Below are positions 48,368-57,826 of a DNA stretch of 64,000 bases, piece after piece; positions within the stretch are counted from its first letter, which is position 1, and each line of letters begins with the position of its first letter. Location of the stretch: positions 564,942 to 628,941 of the forward strand of contig CAVSDJ010000001.1 of the NCBI GenBank assembly GCA_963726785.1, read 5' to 3'. The notes under the pieces were generated by a model. That model did no database searches and had not been told where the DNA came from. It saw only the letters and a program-made list of their open reading frames with translations. This stretch comes from DATEKX01 sp963726785 (GTDB lineage Bacteria; Acidobacteriota; Blastocatellia; UBA7656). The position numbers and the translations under genes are program-made.

Positions 48368-50305
48368 TTAATTCAATGCAGGCAGGATAAGTTCAAAAGT
48401 CGTTCCAACGCCGACCTCGCTCTCGAATCGAATCGTCCCGTTATGCAGTTGCACGGCGCGGAAAGCCTGGGCGAGGCCGATTCCAGAGCCGCCCTTCTTG
48501 GTCGTGTAGTAAAGATTGAATATTCGCTCGCGCGCATCTTCCGGTATGCCTATGCCTCTGTCAATAATGGTGATGCGAGCCGCGCCGTCACTGCCGCGCG
48601 AAGTCTTTATCTTCAACGGCCCGCCTTCGGGCATCGCCTGGCAGCCATTGATGATTACATTCAACAGGGCTTGTTTCAGCAGATCCCCATCGCCTTTGAC
48701 GAAGAGTTGACCACTCGCAATGTCTTTGTTGATAGTGACGCCGCGCTCCTGCGCCAGCGTAGATGCCAGCGCGACTACCTGGCCGACGATAACATTCAAA
48801 TCCATCGGCTCAAGATTTATTTCAACCGGTCGCGTGAAGTTCAAAAAAGTCTGCACGACGCGATCGAGCCGCTTGATTTCCGAATCGAGAATCTCAAGCT
48901 GCGGCGTCGGATTTGCGTTGCCTGATTCGATCTTCGAGCGAAGAATCTCAAGATGAATGACCATCGCATTGAGCGGGTTCTTGACCTCGTGCGCTATGCC
49001 GGAAGTGATGCGCCCAAGGTCTGCGAGCTTCTTTGATAAGTCCCATTGTGATTCGTACTTTTGAAACGACTCGTAATCGCGCAGGCTCACAAGCGCGCCG
49101 ACAGGCTCGCCCGCGTCTTCGATGTATTGCACGGATGTGAGCAGTTGCCGTGTGCGCGCGCCATGTGGAATGTGAAGAATCGTTCGCGCAATAGGCTTGC
49201 GCTCACTGAACGCGCGCTCGACTGTCTCGACCAGCGGGTGATTCAGCCCGAGGCTTTCATCAATCGGTAGCCCGGTCAATTCCATATCGTTGACGCCGAG
49301 AATCTCTTCGGCATCGGGGCTTGCAAGAATTACTCGGCCTTCGCGGTTGATCAAAAGCAATCGCTCTTCAAGATGGCCGATAACCTGCCGCAATCTGCCA
49401 CGCATCAATTCCAATTCGCTGCGCTCACCCGCCATCCTCGCGCCCAGTTGCTTGAGCCTGGCGGCCACGCCCGTCACCATCATATCGTGCGGCAGGTCTG
49501 CATCGCTGATTTGTGCTTGCTCGCCATCGACTCCTAATCGATCTATTCTGGTTGCGATTGCTTCGAGCGGTCTGAGCAGCAGGTTGGCAGAGCTTACAGC
49601 GACTATTGCTGCGCCAATGATCGCCAGCAGCCCTATGATGAGATTCGTTGCGACCGGCAATTTTAATTCGCGCCGCACTGCCGCAGATGAAATGCCGATG
49701 TGGAGCACGCCTGTGAATACGTCCCCGCTTTCAATGCGAAATTCATAATCGTAAAGCGGCGCGCCCAGAAAAACACGGCCAAGCTGAACGTATGCGCTTT
49801 CATCGGCGAGCTTTCTCAAATCAGGTCGATCAATCGAAACGTCGCCGATCAGGTACCCATTGGCCGCAAGCTCGCGCCCTTTATCATCCGTGATGATTTG
49901 ACCGCTGACGTTTGCGATGTAGAGATAAGCGATTGTTCGCGAAGACACGATTGTTGATTCCATCAAACCGCGCACGCCTGAGCGCTCGCTTGCCAGCGAT
50001 ACGTATGAGTTGGGACTGTCCGTGATTGCGTTATCAGCAAGCTCTTGAAGAACTGCATACTTAATCTGATTAGAGACCTGAGCCGCTTCTTCTTCCGTGC
50101 GATTGATTATGACGCCTGTCAGGTGCGCAATGTTAATGACGGTTGTAATGATGACAACAAGAGCTACCAGCAGCGTGATTAAAGCGATCTGGCGCGCGCG
50201 CACGCCAAGTCGAGGCAGCGGCGCACGGCCTGCGCGCTTGGTTGCTGTAGCGTCTGCTATTTCTTCTTGAGCCAACTGTTTCCCGGCTGCTGCTGTGATA
50301 GCCAT
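48368..50305 (-). CDS. Membrane sensor histidine kinase (NtrB-type output)
   Basis: 645 residues. Two transmembrane helices (~35-60 and ~215-240) bracket a periplasmic sensor region. A HAMP-like linker, a PAS domain (LLLINREGRVILASPDAEEILG), a HisKA domain with H-box GIAHEVKNPLNAM (His ~438) and a HATPase domain with N box NVIINGCQAM, G1 DRGIGIP and G2 GGSGIGLA follow. All catalytic boxes are intact. It is encoded 49 bases after the NtrC-type regulator on the same strand, its likely partner. The signal sensed is unknown. Confidence 0.92.
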   Translation of the reverse strand: MAITAAAGKQLAQEEIADATATKRAGRAPLPRLGVRARQIALITLLVALVVIITTVINIAHLTGVIINRTEEEAAQVSNQIKYAVLQELADNAITDSPNSYVSLASERSGVRGLMESTIVSSRTIAYLYIANVSGQIITDDKGRELAANGYLIGDVSIDRPDLRKLADESAYVQLGRVFLGAPLYDYEFRIESGDVFTGVLHIGISSAAVRRELKLPVATNLIIGLLAIIGAAIVAVSSANLLLRPLEAIATRIDRLGVDGEQAQISDADLPHDMMVTGVAARLKQLGARMAGERSELELMRGRLRQVIGHLEERLLLINREGRVILASPDAEEILGVNDMELTGLPIDESLGLNHPLVETVERAFSERKPIARTILHIPHGARTRQLLTSVQYIEDAGEPVGALVSLRDYESFQKYESQWDLSKKLADLGRITSGIAHEVKNPLNAMVIHLEILRSKIESGNANPTPQLEILDSEIKRLDRVVQTFLNFTRPVEINLEPMDLNVIVGQVVALASTLAQERGVTINKDIASGQLFVKGDGDLLKQALLNVIINGCQAMPEGGPLKIKTSRGSDGAARITIIDRGIGIPEDARERIFNLYYTTKKGGSGIGLAQAFRAVQLHNGTIRFESEVGVGTTFELILPALN

Positions 50306-50354
50306 ATAAAACCCGGTATGCTCAAAGCCAAATGATGAACATTGCGAAAAGTCT

Positions 50355-51740
50355 TCAATTCAACTCATCGTTTTCCAAGCCCGCTTCCCTGTAAGCTTTC
50401 AGCTTGTTGTGAAGCGTCTTTAGACTTATGCGCAATGTCTCGGCAGTCCGCGTTTTGTTGTAGTCCGTGCGCGCGAGCGTGCTGAGTATCACTCGCCGTT
50501 CTACTTCATCAAGCGGCATGCCAATCGGTATCATCACGGCATCAGTAATAGGTGAGGGTTTCTGACCGGTGATGTGTAGCGGCAAGTGGCGCTTTTCGAT
50601 CTGCTCTCCCGCGCAAATTACAACCGCGCGCTCGATAACATTGCGCAACTCGCGAATGTTGCCCGGCCAGTGATAACCGAGCAGCGCTTCCATGCTTTCT
50701 GTCGAAATCAGCCGCGCCGCTTTGTTATGGCGTCGGCTTAATTCATCAATCATATGCTGAACGAGCAACGGAATGTCGTCTCGGTGATCGCGCAGCGGGG
50801 GCAGCTTGATTGTAATAACGTTCAGGCGATACAGCAAGTCCTCTCTCAACGTGCCTTCGCGCACCGCCTTGTACGGGTCTTTGTTTGTAGCCGCAATTAC
50901 GCGCACGTCAACATTCGTTTCCTTAGAGCCGCCCAGTCGTCGCACTGTTCTGTCTTCGAGCACGCGCAGCAGTTTGGCCTGAAGCAGTACAGGCATCTCA
51001 GCAATCTCGTCGAGCAGGAGCGTGCCGTTGTTGGCAAGCTCGAAACATCCGATGCGGCGTTCGGCTGCTCCCGTAAACGCTCCCTTTTCGTGGCCGAACA
51101 ATTCCGACTCCATTAGCGTTTCAGGCACGGCGGCGCAGTTGATCGCAATGAACGGCTGGTTGTCGCGAGGACTGATTTTGTGAATCGAGCGCGCGACCAT
51201 CTCTTTACCCGTCCCAGACTCCCCCGTTACGAGGACGGAGACGGAACTCGGCCCGACCTGTTCGACCAGAGTGTAAATCTCGCGCATGGCTTCACTGTTG
51301 CCGACCATGTCGCCGAATGCGCCGTATTGGCGAAGCTGGCGGCGCAGCAACTCGTTCTCGCGCCGCGCGCTGCTGTACTCGGCGGCCTTTCTCAACACGA
51401 GTTGAAGCCTGCGCATATCAATAGGCTTCTCAAAGTAGTAGAACGCGCCTTGATCTTTTACGGAGCGAATAGCCGCGTCAACCGACCCCTGACCGGTAAG
51501 TAATATGACGGAAATTTCCGGGTGATCTTCTTTCAGATGCGATAGCAGCTTGAAGCCGTCCAGGTTCGGCATTATCACGTCCGTGATTACGACTAGAGGC
51601 GAAAACTTGTCCACGCGGTCGAGGGCTTCGCGCCCGTCGGCGGCGGTGCTGGTGCGATAGCCCCAACTCGCCACGACTTCGCTCAGGCCCTGTCTCGCAG
51701 GTTCCTCATCGTCAACAATGAGAACGCGCTGCTCTGACAT
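50355..51740 (-). CDS. NtrC-family sigma-54 response regulator
   Basis: 461 residues. The receiver has DDEE (10-13) and phospho-acceptor Asp54 (VITDVIMPN), with LLTG and FEKPID completing the site. The AAA+ domain has GESGTGKE, the sigma-54 loop GAFTGA, LLLDEIAEMP and REDLLYRLNV. A Fis-type helix-turn-helix ends the protein (NKTRTAETLRISLKTLHNKLKAY). The ATG at 51740 is used rather than the in-frame one six codons upstream. It probably forms a two-component system with the kinase that follows. Target promoters are not seen next to it. Confidence 0.93.
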   Translation of the reverse strand: MSEQRVLIVDDEEPARQGLSEVVASWGYRTSTAADGREALDRVDKFSPLVVITDVIMPNLDGFKLLSHLKEDHPEISVILLTGQGSVDAAIRSVKDQGAFYYFEKPIDMRRLQLVLRKAAEYSSARRENELLRRQLRQYGAFGDMVGNSEAMREIYTLVEQVGPSSVSVLVTGESGTGKEMVARSIHKISPRDNQPFIAINCAAVPETLMESELFGHEKGAFTGAAERRIGCFELANNGTLLLDEIAEMPVLLQAKLLRVLEDRTVRRLGGSKETNVDVRVIAATNKDPYKAVREGTLREDLLYRLNVITIKLPPLRDHRDDIPLLVQHMIDELSRRHNKAARLISTESMEALLGYHWPGNIRELRNVIERAVVICAGEQIEKRHLPLHITGQKPSPITDAVMIPIGMPLDEVERRVILSTLARTDYNKTRTAETLRISLKTLHNKLKAYREAGLENDELN

Positions 51741-51823
51741 AGAACGCAAGTTTAGCATAGACTAAGTAAGCAATGATGAGTTTCCAGGTGAGGATTGTCG
51801 AAAATGTTTTGCGAGCGCCGGAA

Positions 51824-52210
51824 TTAATCGTCATCTTCATAAGACCAACGCTCTATCAGCACCCACATCGTCCCGCCGCAGACCATTCCTTCTGCGTCTT
51901 CGTAGTCATCTGCAAGATTGAATTCATGAATATCCATCTTGCCAGTTTTGAGCACCTCCTTGGCTTCGGCCCAGATATCGGCTTCGACGCAACCGCCGCC
52001 GACCGTCCCGATGAACGAGCCGTCGTCGAATATAACCATCTTCGCGCCTACCTGCTGAGGAGTCGAGCCGCTGGTTTTAACTACCGTCGCCATTGCCGCC
52101 GCGCGCGCGCCCTGGTCGAGCCGCCGCTTCATCTCTATGAATATTTCGCCCGAACTTAAGGCGTGGCCCGGCAGCAAAGGGTTTGGGTCTTCTTGCATTT
52201 CGATGCTCAT
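51824..52210 (-). CDS. XdhC/CoxI-family protein, short form
   Basis: 128 residues. The XdhC-CoxI domain is recognised by ATVVKTSGSTPQQVGAKMVIFDDGSFIGTVGGGCVEAD. Full-length XdhC proteins add a Rossmann domain and help insert sulfurated molybdenum cofactor into xanthine dehydrogenase-type enzymes. This protein has only the N-terminal domain, which is also known as a stand-alone gene. No molybdoenzyme gene is nearby. It follows the DUF2723 gene by 60 bases. Confidence 0.8.
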   Translation of the reverse strand: MSIEMQEDPNPLLPGHALSSGEIFIEMKRRLDQGARAAAMATVVKTSGSTPQQVGAKMVIFDDGSFIGTVGGGCVEADIWAEAKEVLKTGKMDIHEFNLADDYEDAEGMVCGGTMWVLIERWSYEDDD

Positions 52211-52270
52211 AGATAACGAATCAATCCCATGCTACACGCAACGGTCATCGCGGGCAACTTTCGAGTACGC

Positions 52271-54413
52271 TTATGGCTGTTTGCGCGGCTCACTTTTTCG
52301 CAGCGCGTTTGTGCTTTCAATCAGAAACTGCTGCGCCCTTTTGAAATCAGGGTCGAGCGCAAGAGCCTGCTTGTATGCTTCAATCGCTTGTTCATGGCGG
52401 CCCTGATCTGCCAGGTAACGCCCACTTGCCGTAAGCATTCTCACATACACGGGCAGCACTTTTAGCTTCACTACATCATCATCCGCAAATCGGAGCGAGC
52501 CGTCAGCAAGCCCGCGCGTGATCAGTTGCGGCTCGGCAGGAGCGTGATATTCGGCTTTGCTCATAAGCTGAAAGACCAGACCTTGCGGGACGAATTCATA
52601 AGACTTTGTAAGGCTCTTTGTCAAATCGCTGTTCTGCCCTTCAAAATTTACCGCGATGTCCAGAGTAGTATAAACGGGCGCGGAGTCAACGTGATTCGTC
52701 ACGAAAGCCAAAATCATATCATAGAAGCCCGTGTTGATTCGTTGATTGAGCGTGATGTCACGGTCGTAAATTTCCGGGTCGTGCTCCCAATGTTTGAGGT
52801 CTGCAAGAAAAGCTTCGACCTTGTCGCGCGCCGCTTCCATCATTTGAGGATAAGTTTGATTCAGATAATCGTAATACCACGAGCGGCGGAGCTGATTTAT
52901 ATCAATCGCAATCACGTCTTTCCGGCGATGCTCTATCTCGCGCATATACAGCGTGGGCGAATAGACTTGCCAATCGGATGTCAATAACATCCCTCCCGGC
53001 TCGATTGTTGACATGATGTTTTCGACATAATCTTGAGCGACGTAGTACCGACTGCGATTGTTGTAAGAGATGTTACCCGCAAGCGCGACAATCGGAGCAA
53101 CGGCAATGGCTGTTATTGCGACAGCCCCGACAAGCTTTTCAGGCAATCGAATGAGCCGGATGCTGCGAATCAACCACGCTGCGCCGAAGCCCGCCGCTAT
53201 TGCCATCGTTGTGAATGTCGGCAGATAGTAGGCGTCTTTGTCTTCGGCTATCTCGTAGTTCAAGGCGTAAGCCATGTCGCCGATTATTACGAGCGCGAGA
53301 AACAAGAACGCAGCCCTGTCTCGCTTGAACAATGCGACCAGTCCCGCGAGCGCGAGCGCAAGCCCGACAGGCAGCCACACGGGATTGAACTCGCGCGCCG
53401 CAAGCATAAAGAATGTGCCGAACTGGCCCAACATCGTCTTGAGCGATGGTGAGAGAAATACCTGATACTGCCTGCCGGTCACATGCCACCAGAACTGGTC
53501 AAACGTTCGCGGGTCGCCCCAGTTCATGATGGGTGACCCGGATGCGGCGAGCGGAAGATACAGATAGATGCTCAAGCCTGCGAATGCAAAAAGCGCGGCT
53601 TTGAGCAATCGCTTGCTTGTGAAGAAGCCGAAGCCTTCGGTCATGTAAACGAGAACGGCGAATGCAGGCAGCAGCACGGCGATGCTTACATGATGAACGC
53701 CCAGCGCAAGGCCGAAAGCGAGAGCCGCCAAGTTTAACCACCGGTCATGCTTATCTAATGCACTGTGAGGCTTTGTTTTTCCATCACGCAATTCGTCTTC
53801 GGTGATCGCGCGCCGCCAGCGGAACATCAGGAGAACGATAATGACTATCAGCAGCGTGTTCAGCGTGTAGACTTCGGCTATCGTCGCATATGCCCAGAGC
53901 GTGCGCGAGAAGGCGAACAACAACCCGGCAGCCAAACACGGAGCCAGAGCCGATTATCCATCGAAAGCCGCTGCTTGCTTCCGCTGCATCCGAGTCTTTG
54001 ATTGATGGAGCGGGCTTTTTCGATCTTTTGCCGCGCGCGTCTCTCTTCTTCGATTTATCTTTTCGCAGAGCGAGCCGAGTGGACGTGAGCATCGCTTCTG
54101 CGACGACGAGTGTCAAACCGGCGGCGGCCAGTGCCGCAAAGAGCGCGGATGCGAAATTCACTCGCGCGGCAATATTGCCGATTGGCAGCAGCGTGGCAAG
54201 GTGCGCGAGCAAAACATAAAGCGGAAAGCCTGGCGGGTGTGCTACGCCAAGCGTTCGCGCCGCTACGATCAACTCGCCGCTGTCAACAAGCGTGACCGTA
54301 GGCGCAAGCGTGCTCACGTATAACACGATTGCAATGAAAAAGACGATGCTTGCGCAACTGAACCGGACTCTTGTTGATTGAAGCGGGTTGAAGTCGATAA
54401 CGGGGGCGGTCAT
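52271..54413 (-). CDS. DUF2723 polytopic membrane protein with C-terminal TPR, frameshifted
   Basis: About 714 residues. The N-terminal signature VTLVDSGELIVAARTLGVAHPPGFPLYVLLAHL is that of DUF2723, a GT-C-like fold in which the Asp-Ser-Gly-Glu loop is catalytic in relatives. About ten hydrophobic helices follow, then a periplasmic region, then a TPR unit (GRYLADQGRHEQAIEAYKQALALDPDF). A Lys-rich insertion lies near residue 120. The frame breaks near 53910. DUF2723 proteins are predicted protein O-glycosyltransferases in some bacteria. Activity here is inferred from the family. The ATG overlaps the stop of the LolA-like gene before it as ATGA. Confidence 0.82.
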
Positions 54414-55165
54414 CCGTTCGTGTTCACCTTCTTGTAGCTTGTGAATCGCACCTTCACGATGACGCGAGTGGAATATCGTCCCATTCGCACTGTGTCATCT
54501 GCGGAGGCGTAAGCAGGGAACCAGTACTTATCATAATTCTGGAAGTAAGTTTCAAACCGAGGGGTTCGATGCGCGCTTTGTTCCGGCAACGCCTCGCCCG
54601 CTACTTTTACTACGCACAAATCCTGATCGTCAATCCAGACGCGGCCTTTAAGGAATCGCTCGTTGCTTTTGTCCGGGTCGGGCATTTTAATCTTCGGCTT
54701 CACGTCGAAGACATAAGTGTTCAACTCGTCAATTTTCTCTCGCCCGACGTAATTGAATTCATACTGGCTGAGGGTTTCTGGCGAGATGATGAACTGATAA
54801 ACGCGCGTCAGATTGTTCGCGGCGTTCGTCCCGATGTAAACGGCTTCGGGGAGAGTCGAAGTGTTGTCGAAAATTTTTTCCTGACGATTGCCATCGCGGT
54901 CAAAAGAGATCTGCGAGAAGCGATAGTATTTGCCAGTGATAATGTCTGCCTGGCTGACTGTTTCGATTGTAAGCTCGGCGTAATACGTGTATCCGCGCAT
55001 CGCCGCAAGCAGTTGCTTTCCTTTTTCGGCAGCGATGGCGAGCGTTTCTGAAGGCGATGGAGTTTGAGCGGTTTCAGCGATTGAAGACAGGCTCGTCCAG
55101 GCGGATAAAACCACGCTCGCCGCGATGACGATTGCGACAATGCTCGGCTTTGCTCTAAGCGTCAC
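54410..55165 (-). CDS. LolA-like periplasmic protein, paralogue 1
   Basis: 251 residues, intact. Signal peptide ~1-30. The body is an incomplete beta-barrel pattern as in LolA/LolB and outer-membrane lipoprotein-sorting proteins (ITGKYYRFSQISFDRDGNRQEKIF, VGREKIDELNTYVFDVKPK, GRVWIDDQDLCVVKVAGEALP, RFETYFQNYDKYWFP). It shares length and these blocks with the next two genes. The usual partner permeases are not nearby; a DUF2723 gene overlaps it. GTG at 55165 has AGGTG upstream. Binding of lipid or lipoprotein is inferred from the fold only. Confidence 0.75.
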   Translation of the reverse strand: MTLRAKPSIVAIVIAASVVLSAWTSLSSIAETAQTPSPSETLAIAAEKGKQLLAAMRGYTYYAELTIETVSQADIITGKYYRFSQISFDRDGNRQEKIFDNTSTLPEAVYIGTNAANNLTRVYQFIISPETLSQYEFNYVGREKIDELNTYVFDVKPKIKMPDPDKSNERFLKGRVWIDDQDLCVVKVAGEALPEQSAHRTPRFETYFQNYDKYWFPAYASADDTVRMGRYSTRVIVKVRFTSYKKVNTNG

Positions 55166-55172
55166 GGTTCAC

Positions 55173-55925
55173 CTACTTTTTTTTAATCAGTTTATAGCCG
55201 GTGTATTTGATCTCTATTTTAATCGGAATATCGTATCTCGGATATTCAAGCAAATCTTTGGCGTAAACACTGCTCGGCATCCACAGATTGCCTTCGACGT
55301 TTTCCCTGTAACACTCGAACTTCGGGAACTTCGAGCGTTCGTCTTTGGCTGTCAACGCGCGCCCTTCCATCTTTACAATCTGAAAATCCTGATCGTCGAT
55401 CGATATCTTCCCTGCAAACAGATGCTCGCCTCTTTCCCTTGGCTTCGTCACGGCTTTCGGGTCAGCCGGTTCGACTTCAAAGAAATACGTGTTGAGATCA
55501 TCAATCTTTTCCTGCTTGATGAATTTGGTAGAGTAAGAAGAAAGCGATTGCGTCGTCAAAAAGAAAGGGTTTACGCCGAGCAGATTTTTGAAATCAACCT
55601 GTAGCACTCCGAGCGCCACAGTCAACCGTGAAGAAGGGTATTCGATTATCTTTTCAACACGATTGCCCAGATCATCATAGGTCATCTCTGAGACGCGATG
55701 AAGCTGGTCTTTGATGCTGTTGTTATCTCCGAAAATCTGTACGAGTATGTTCTGGCGGTAAAAATAATTTACTTCGGCAGCCTGAATCTTCTCTTCATTC
55801 GCGGCTGCGCGCTTTATAATTTCGCCAGGAGCAAGCGCAGTGGTCTGAACGCCCTCTGCTGACGAAAGAAGCGTCGTCAGCAGCAAAGGCGTGATTGCGA
55901 CAAAAAGATGCCGAGTAGTTTTCAT
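55173..55925 (-). CDS. LolA-like periplasmic protein, paralogue 2
   Basis: 250 residues, intact. Signal peptide ~1-26. The order of conserved blocks is the same as in its neighbours: VSEMTYDDLGNRVEKII, KQEKIDDLNTYFFEVEP, GKISIDDQDFQIVKMEGRAL, KFECYRENVEGNLWMPSSVYAKD. It ends IEIKYTGYKLIKKK, matching VRFTSYKKV in paralogue 1 and VRYTNYRKF in paralogue 3. It lies seven bases before paralogue 1, so the two are surely co-transcribed. Confidence 0.75.
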   Translation of the reverse strand: MKTTRHLFVAITPLLLTTLLSSAEGVQTTALAPGEIIKRAAANEEKIQAAEVNYFYRQNILVQIFGDNNSIKDQLHRVSEMTYDDLGNRVEKIIEYPSSRLTVALGVLQVDFKNLLGVNPFFLTTQSLSSYSTKFIKQEKIDDLNTYFFEVEPADPKAVTKPRERGEHLFAGKISIDDQDFQIVKMEGRALTAKDERSKFPKFECYRENVEGNLWMPSSVYAKDLLEYPRYDIPIKIEIKYTGYKLIKKK

Positions 55926-55958
55926 TATTGAAACTTATTGAAACTTGCGGTCATTTGA

Positions 55959-55997
55959 AATACAGAGATAAAGATTATGAATCTCTATCTCTGTATT
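55959..55997 (-). terminator. Hairpin between LolA-like paralogues 3 and 2
   Basis: AATACAGAGATA at 55959-55970 pairs perfectly with 55986-55997 over a 15-nt loop. It is AT-rich and lies in the 97-base gap between two genes of the same strand. It may reduce read-through from paralogue 3 or protect an mRNA end. Confidence 0.5.
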
Positions 55998-56022
55998 GGG
56001 AAGTCAAACAATCACCAATGGC

Positions 56023-56858
56023 CTAAGGTCGCTTTTTCGGTTGCGGTTGCTCAGGCGGTTTAACAGGAGTAGGCGCTGGTTTATTTTTATCTGCGTTTTT
56101 CACTTCATCTTCAGTTGCCGCTTCGCCCTCGTCGGTGATTCTGATTCGACCTGAGAACTTCCTATAATTCGTATAGCGGACGTTAAAGCGCACGTGAAAT
56201 GCGGCCGTTCTTGAATTCCAGCACATCGTCCGCGAAAACATAAGTCGGAAACCAGTACCGCCCGTCAATATTTTCGCGATAACTTTCAAAGCGCGGAAAT
56301 TGTTATGTTCCTCTTCCGGCACGCCTTGGCCCGCCACTTTCACAATTTGCAGGTCTTGATCGTCAACCCAGATGCGCCCTTGCAGATAGCGCTCTCCTTT
56401 GCGAATCTCTTTCGGCTTTACATCGAATACGTAGGTATCAAGCTCATCTATCTTCTCTTTGCCTGTGTATGTCAGTAGGTATTTGGGCAAATCTTCCGTG
56501 CCCAGCGCGAAAGGCTGCACGCCGGCCAGATCCTGCATCTCTTCCGAGACTGAAATTGTCATCGTCGGGAAGGGAAAAAAGTGATCTTCTCAATTCTATT
56601 GCCCATATCATCGTAGACAATGTCCGATATGCGATGAAAACGACCCGTGACCGAATTGGCCTCTCCAAGCGTCATAGTATCTACGTCTTGAGTGAAAGTA
56701 TAATTGTTTCTGGCAGCCTTGTTTGTGCTTTCGGCGGCGGCGAATCGCCGGATGATTTCATCAATGTCAGGTTGTCCGGCTGGCTTTGTTTGTTGAGCGA
56801 AAGCTGTCGCGCACACAAGCGCCAGCGTGAAAGCTATTAACACTATCCTAAATCTCAT
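56023..56858 (-). CDS. LolA-like periplasmic protein, paralogue 3, frameshifted
   Basis: About 278 residues after correction. The signal peptide RIVLIAFTLALVCATAFAQQ is followed by blocks shared with the other two: ISDIVYDDMGNRIEKITFFP, TGKEKIDELDTYVFDVKPK, GRIWVDDQDLQIVKVAGQG. Three indels (near 56570, 56300 and 56210) break the frame. Between the last two, the other frame gives PRFESYRENIDGRYWFPTYVFADDVLEF, which restores the family block. It has an extra acidic, Lys- and Pro-rich tail (ATEDEVKNADKNKPAPTPVK). The ATG at 56858 follows AGGAGA. Confidence 0.75.
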
Positions 56859-56992
56859 TGCACATCTCCTGTTCAAGCACTAAATCAATTTTACGTCGAG
56901 CCGATGGACTCTACAAGTTTGCGCGGGCATAAAGTGAAAGGTTGGATGACTGGCGCTGAGATTATGTTGTTAGCCGACCGGAATTAAATTCA

Positions 56993-57370
56993 TTACGCGG
57001 GCAGATACTTTGACATCAGTACAATCAATGCATTGAAGTCTACAGGCTTGGTTGCATAGTCTGTGCATCCAGCGTCCATAGCCTTGGTCTGAAAATCAAC
57101 CAGATCGTGTGCGGTCAATGCTATGATCGGCACGCTTTTCATCTCTTCATTCTGTCTTATCTGTCTGGTCGCGCTCAGGCCGTCAATGATTGGCAATGAT
57201 AAATCCATCAGGATCAGGTCAGGTTTGTCGGCGAGCGCAAGCTCAATTGCCTGAGCGCCGTCGCCCGCCTCTATGACTTCGTATCCTTCGATTTCTAATA
57301 ACTTCGACAGTGAAAACCGGCTGTCCTCAAAGTCATCTACTAACAATACGCGCTTGGCAGAGTTCATCAT
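56993..57370 (-). CDS. Stand-alone CheY-like receiver protein
   Basis: 126 residues and nothing but a receiver domain. The acidic pair is in LLVDDFEDSR (12-13), the phospho-acceptor is Asp56 (LILMDLSLP), and ALTAH and ATKPVDF supply the Thr and Lys. All five active-site residues are present, so it should accept phosphate. There is no output domain. The start is the ATG at 57370 with TAGGAAAA upstream; a longer frame to 57433 adds 21 unlike residues. It is divergent from the operon holding a DHp-only protein and a sigma-54 regulator, which suggests a phosphorelay. Confidence 0.88.
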   Translation of the reverse strand: MMNSAKRVLLVDDFEDSRFSLSKLLEIEGYEVIEAGDGAQAIELALADKPDLILMDLSLPIIDGLSATRQIRQNEEMKSVPIIALTAHDLVDFQTKAMDAGCTDYATKPVDFNALIVLMSKYLPA

Positions 57371-57826
57371 TGATTTTCCTATTTGCACTAAGCGCCTCAA
57401 ATGCATTCTATCAACATTCGATATGGAAACCAACTCTCACAGCCATCCCTATTATCGTAAAGGCAATGACCTCATGTTGTATGCATTTAAGTCGCAGGTC
57501 GAGGCGAAAGCGTCTGGTTTTATTTCAACAGAATTGCAATAATACTTGAATGCTAAGCAATTTGACACTTCCAGATGGCACAAGGGTTGCCCTTAACGAA
57601 TTGTGAAGAGCAATTGGAAGCCGATTCGCCCAGAGCTTTATAACATTACTGCGGCCCAAAACAATCTGGATATGGACTCGGTACGTTAGCAGAGGGCAGA
57701 TTGGAAGCAGGATTATCGTTCTTATTCAAATGTTTGAGTTGATTGATGAATTGCCCTCCCCGGATTCATCGTCGAAACTTTGAAAAATAATTTGCAGGAC
57801 GGCAAGCGTCAACCGGGAAGGAATTT
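57371..57826. other. Divergent regulatory region
   Basis: 456 bases between the minus-strand receiver and the plus-strand PAS-DHp gene. It contains the sigma-54 promoter listed separately and a leader of ~225 bases downstream of it, without a convincing ORF. A GGAAGGA ribosome site closes it on the right. The receiver's own promoter is not identified. Confidence 0.5.
57576..57590 (+). promoter_or_regulatory. Sigma-54 (-24/-12) promoter
   Basis: TGGCAC-AAGGG-TTGC matches the sigma-54 consensus TGGCAC-N5-TTGC at all ten fixed positions, with the required GG and GC spaced correctly. Transcription would start near 57602 and run into the PAS-DHp gene at 57827. The same operon encodes a sigma-54 activator, so self-regulation is likely. 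No enhancer site was identified by eye. Confidence 0.75.
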
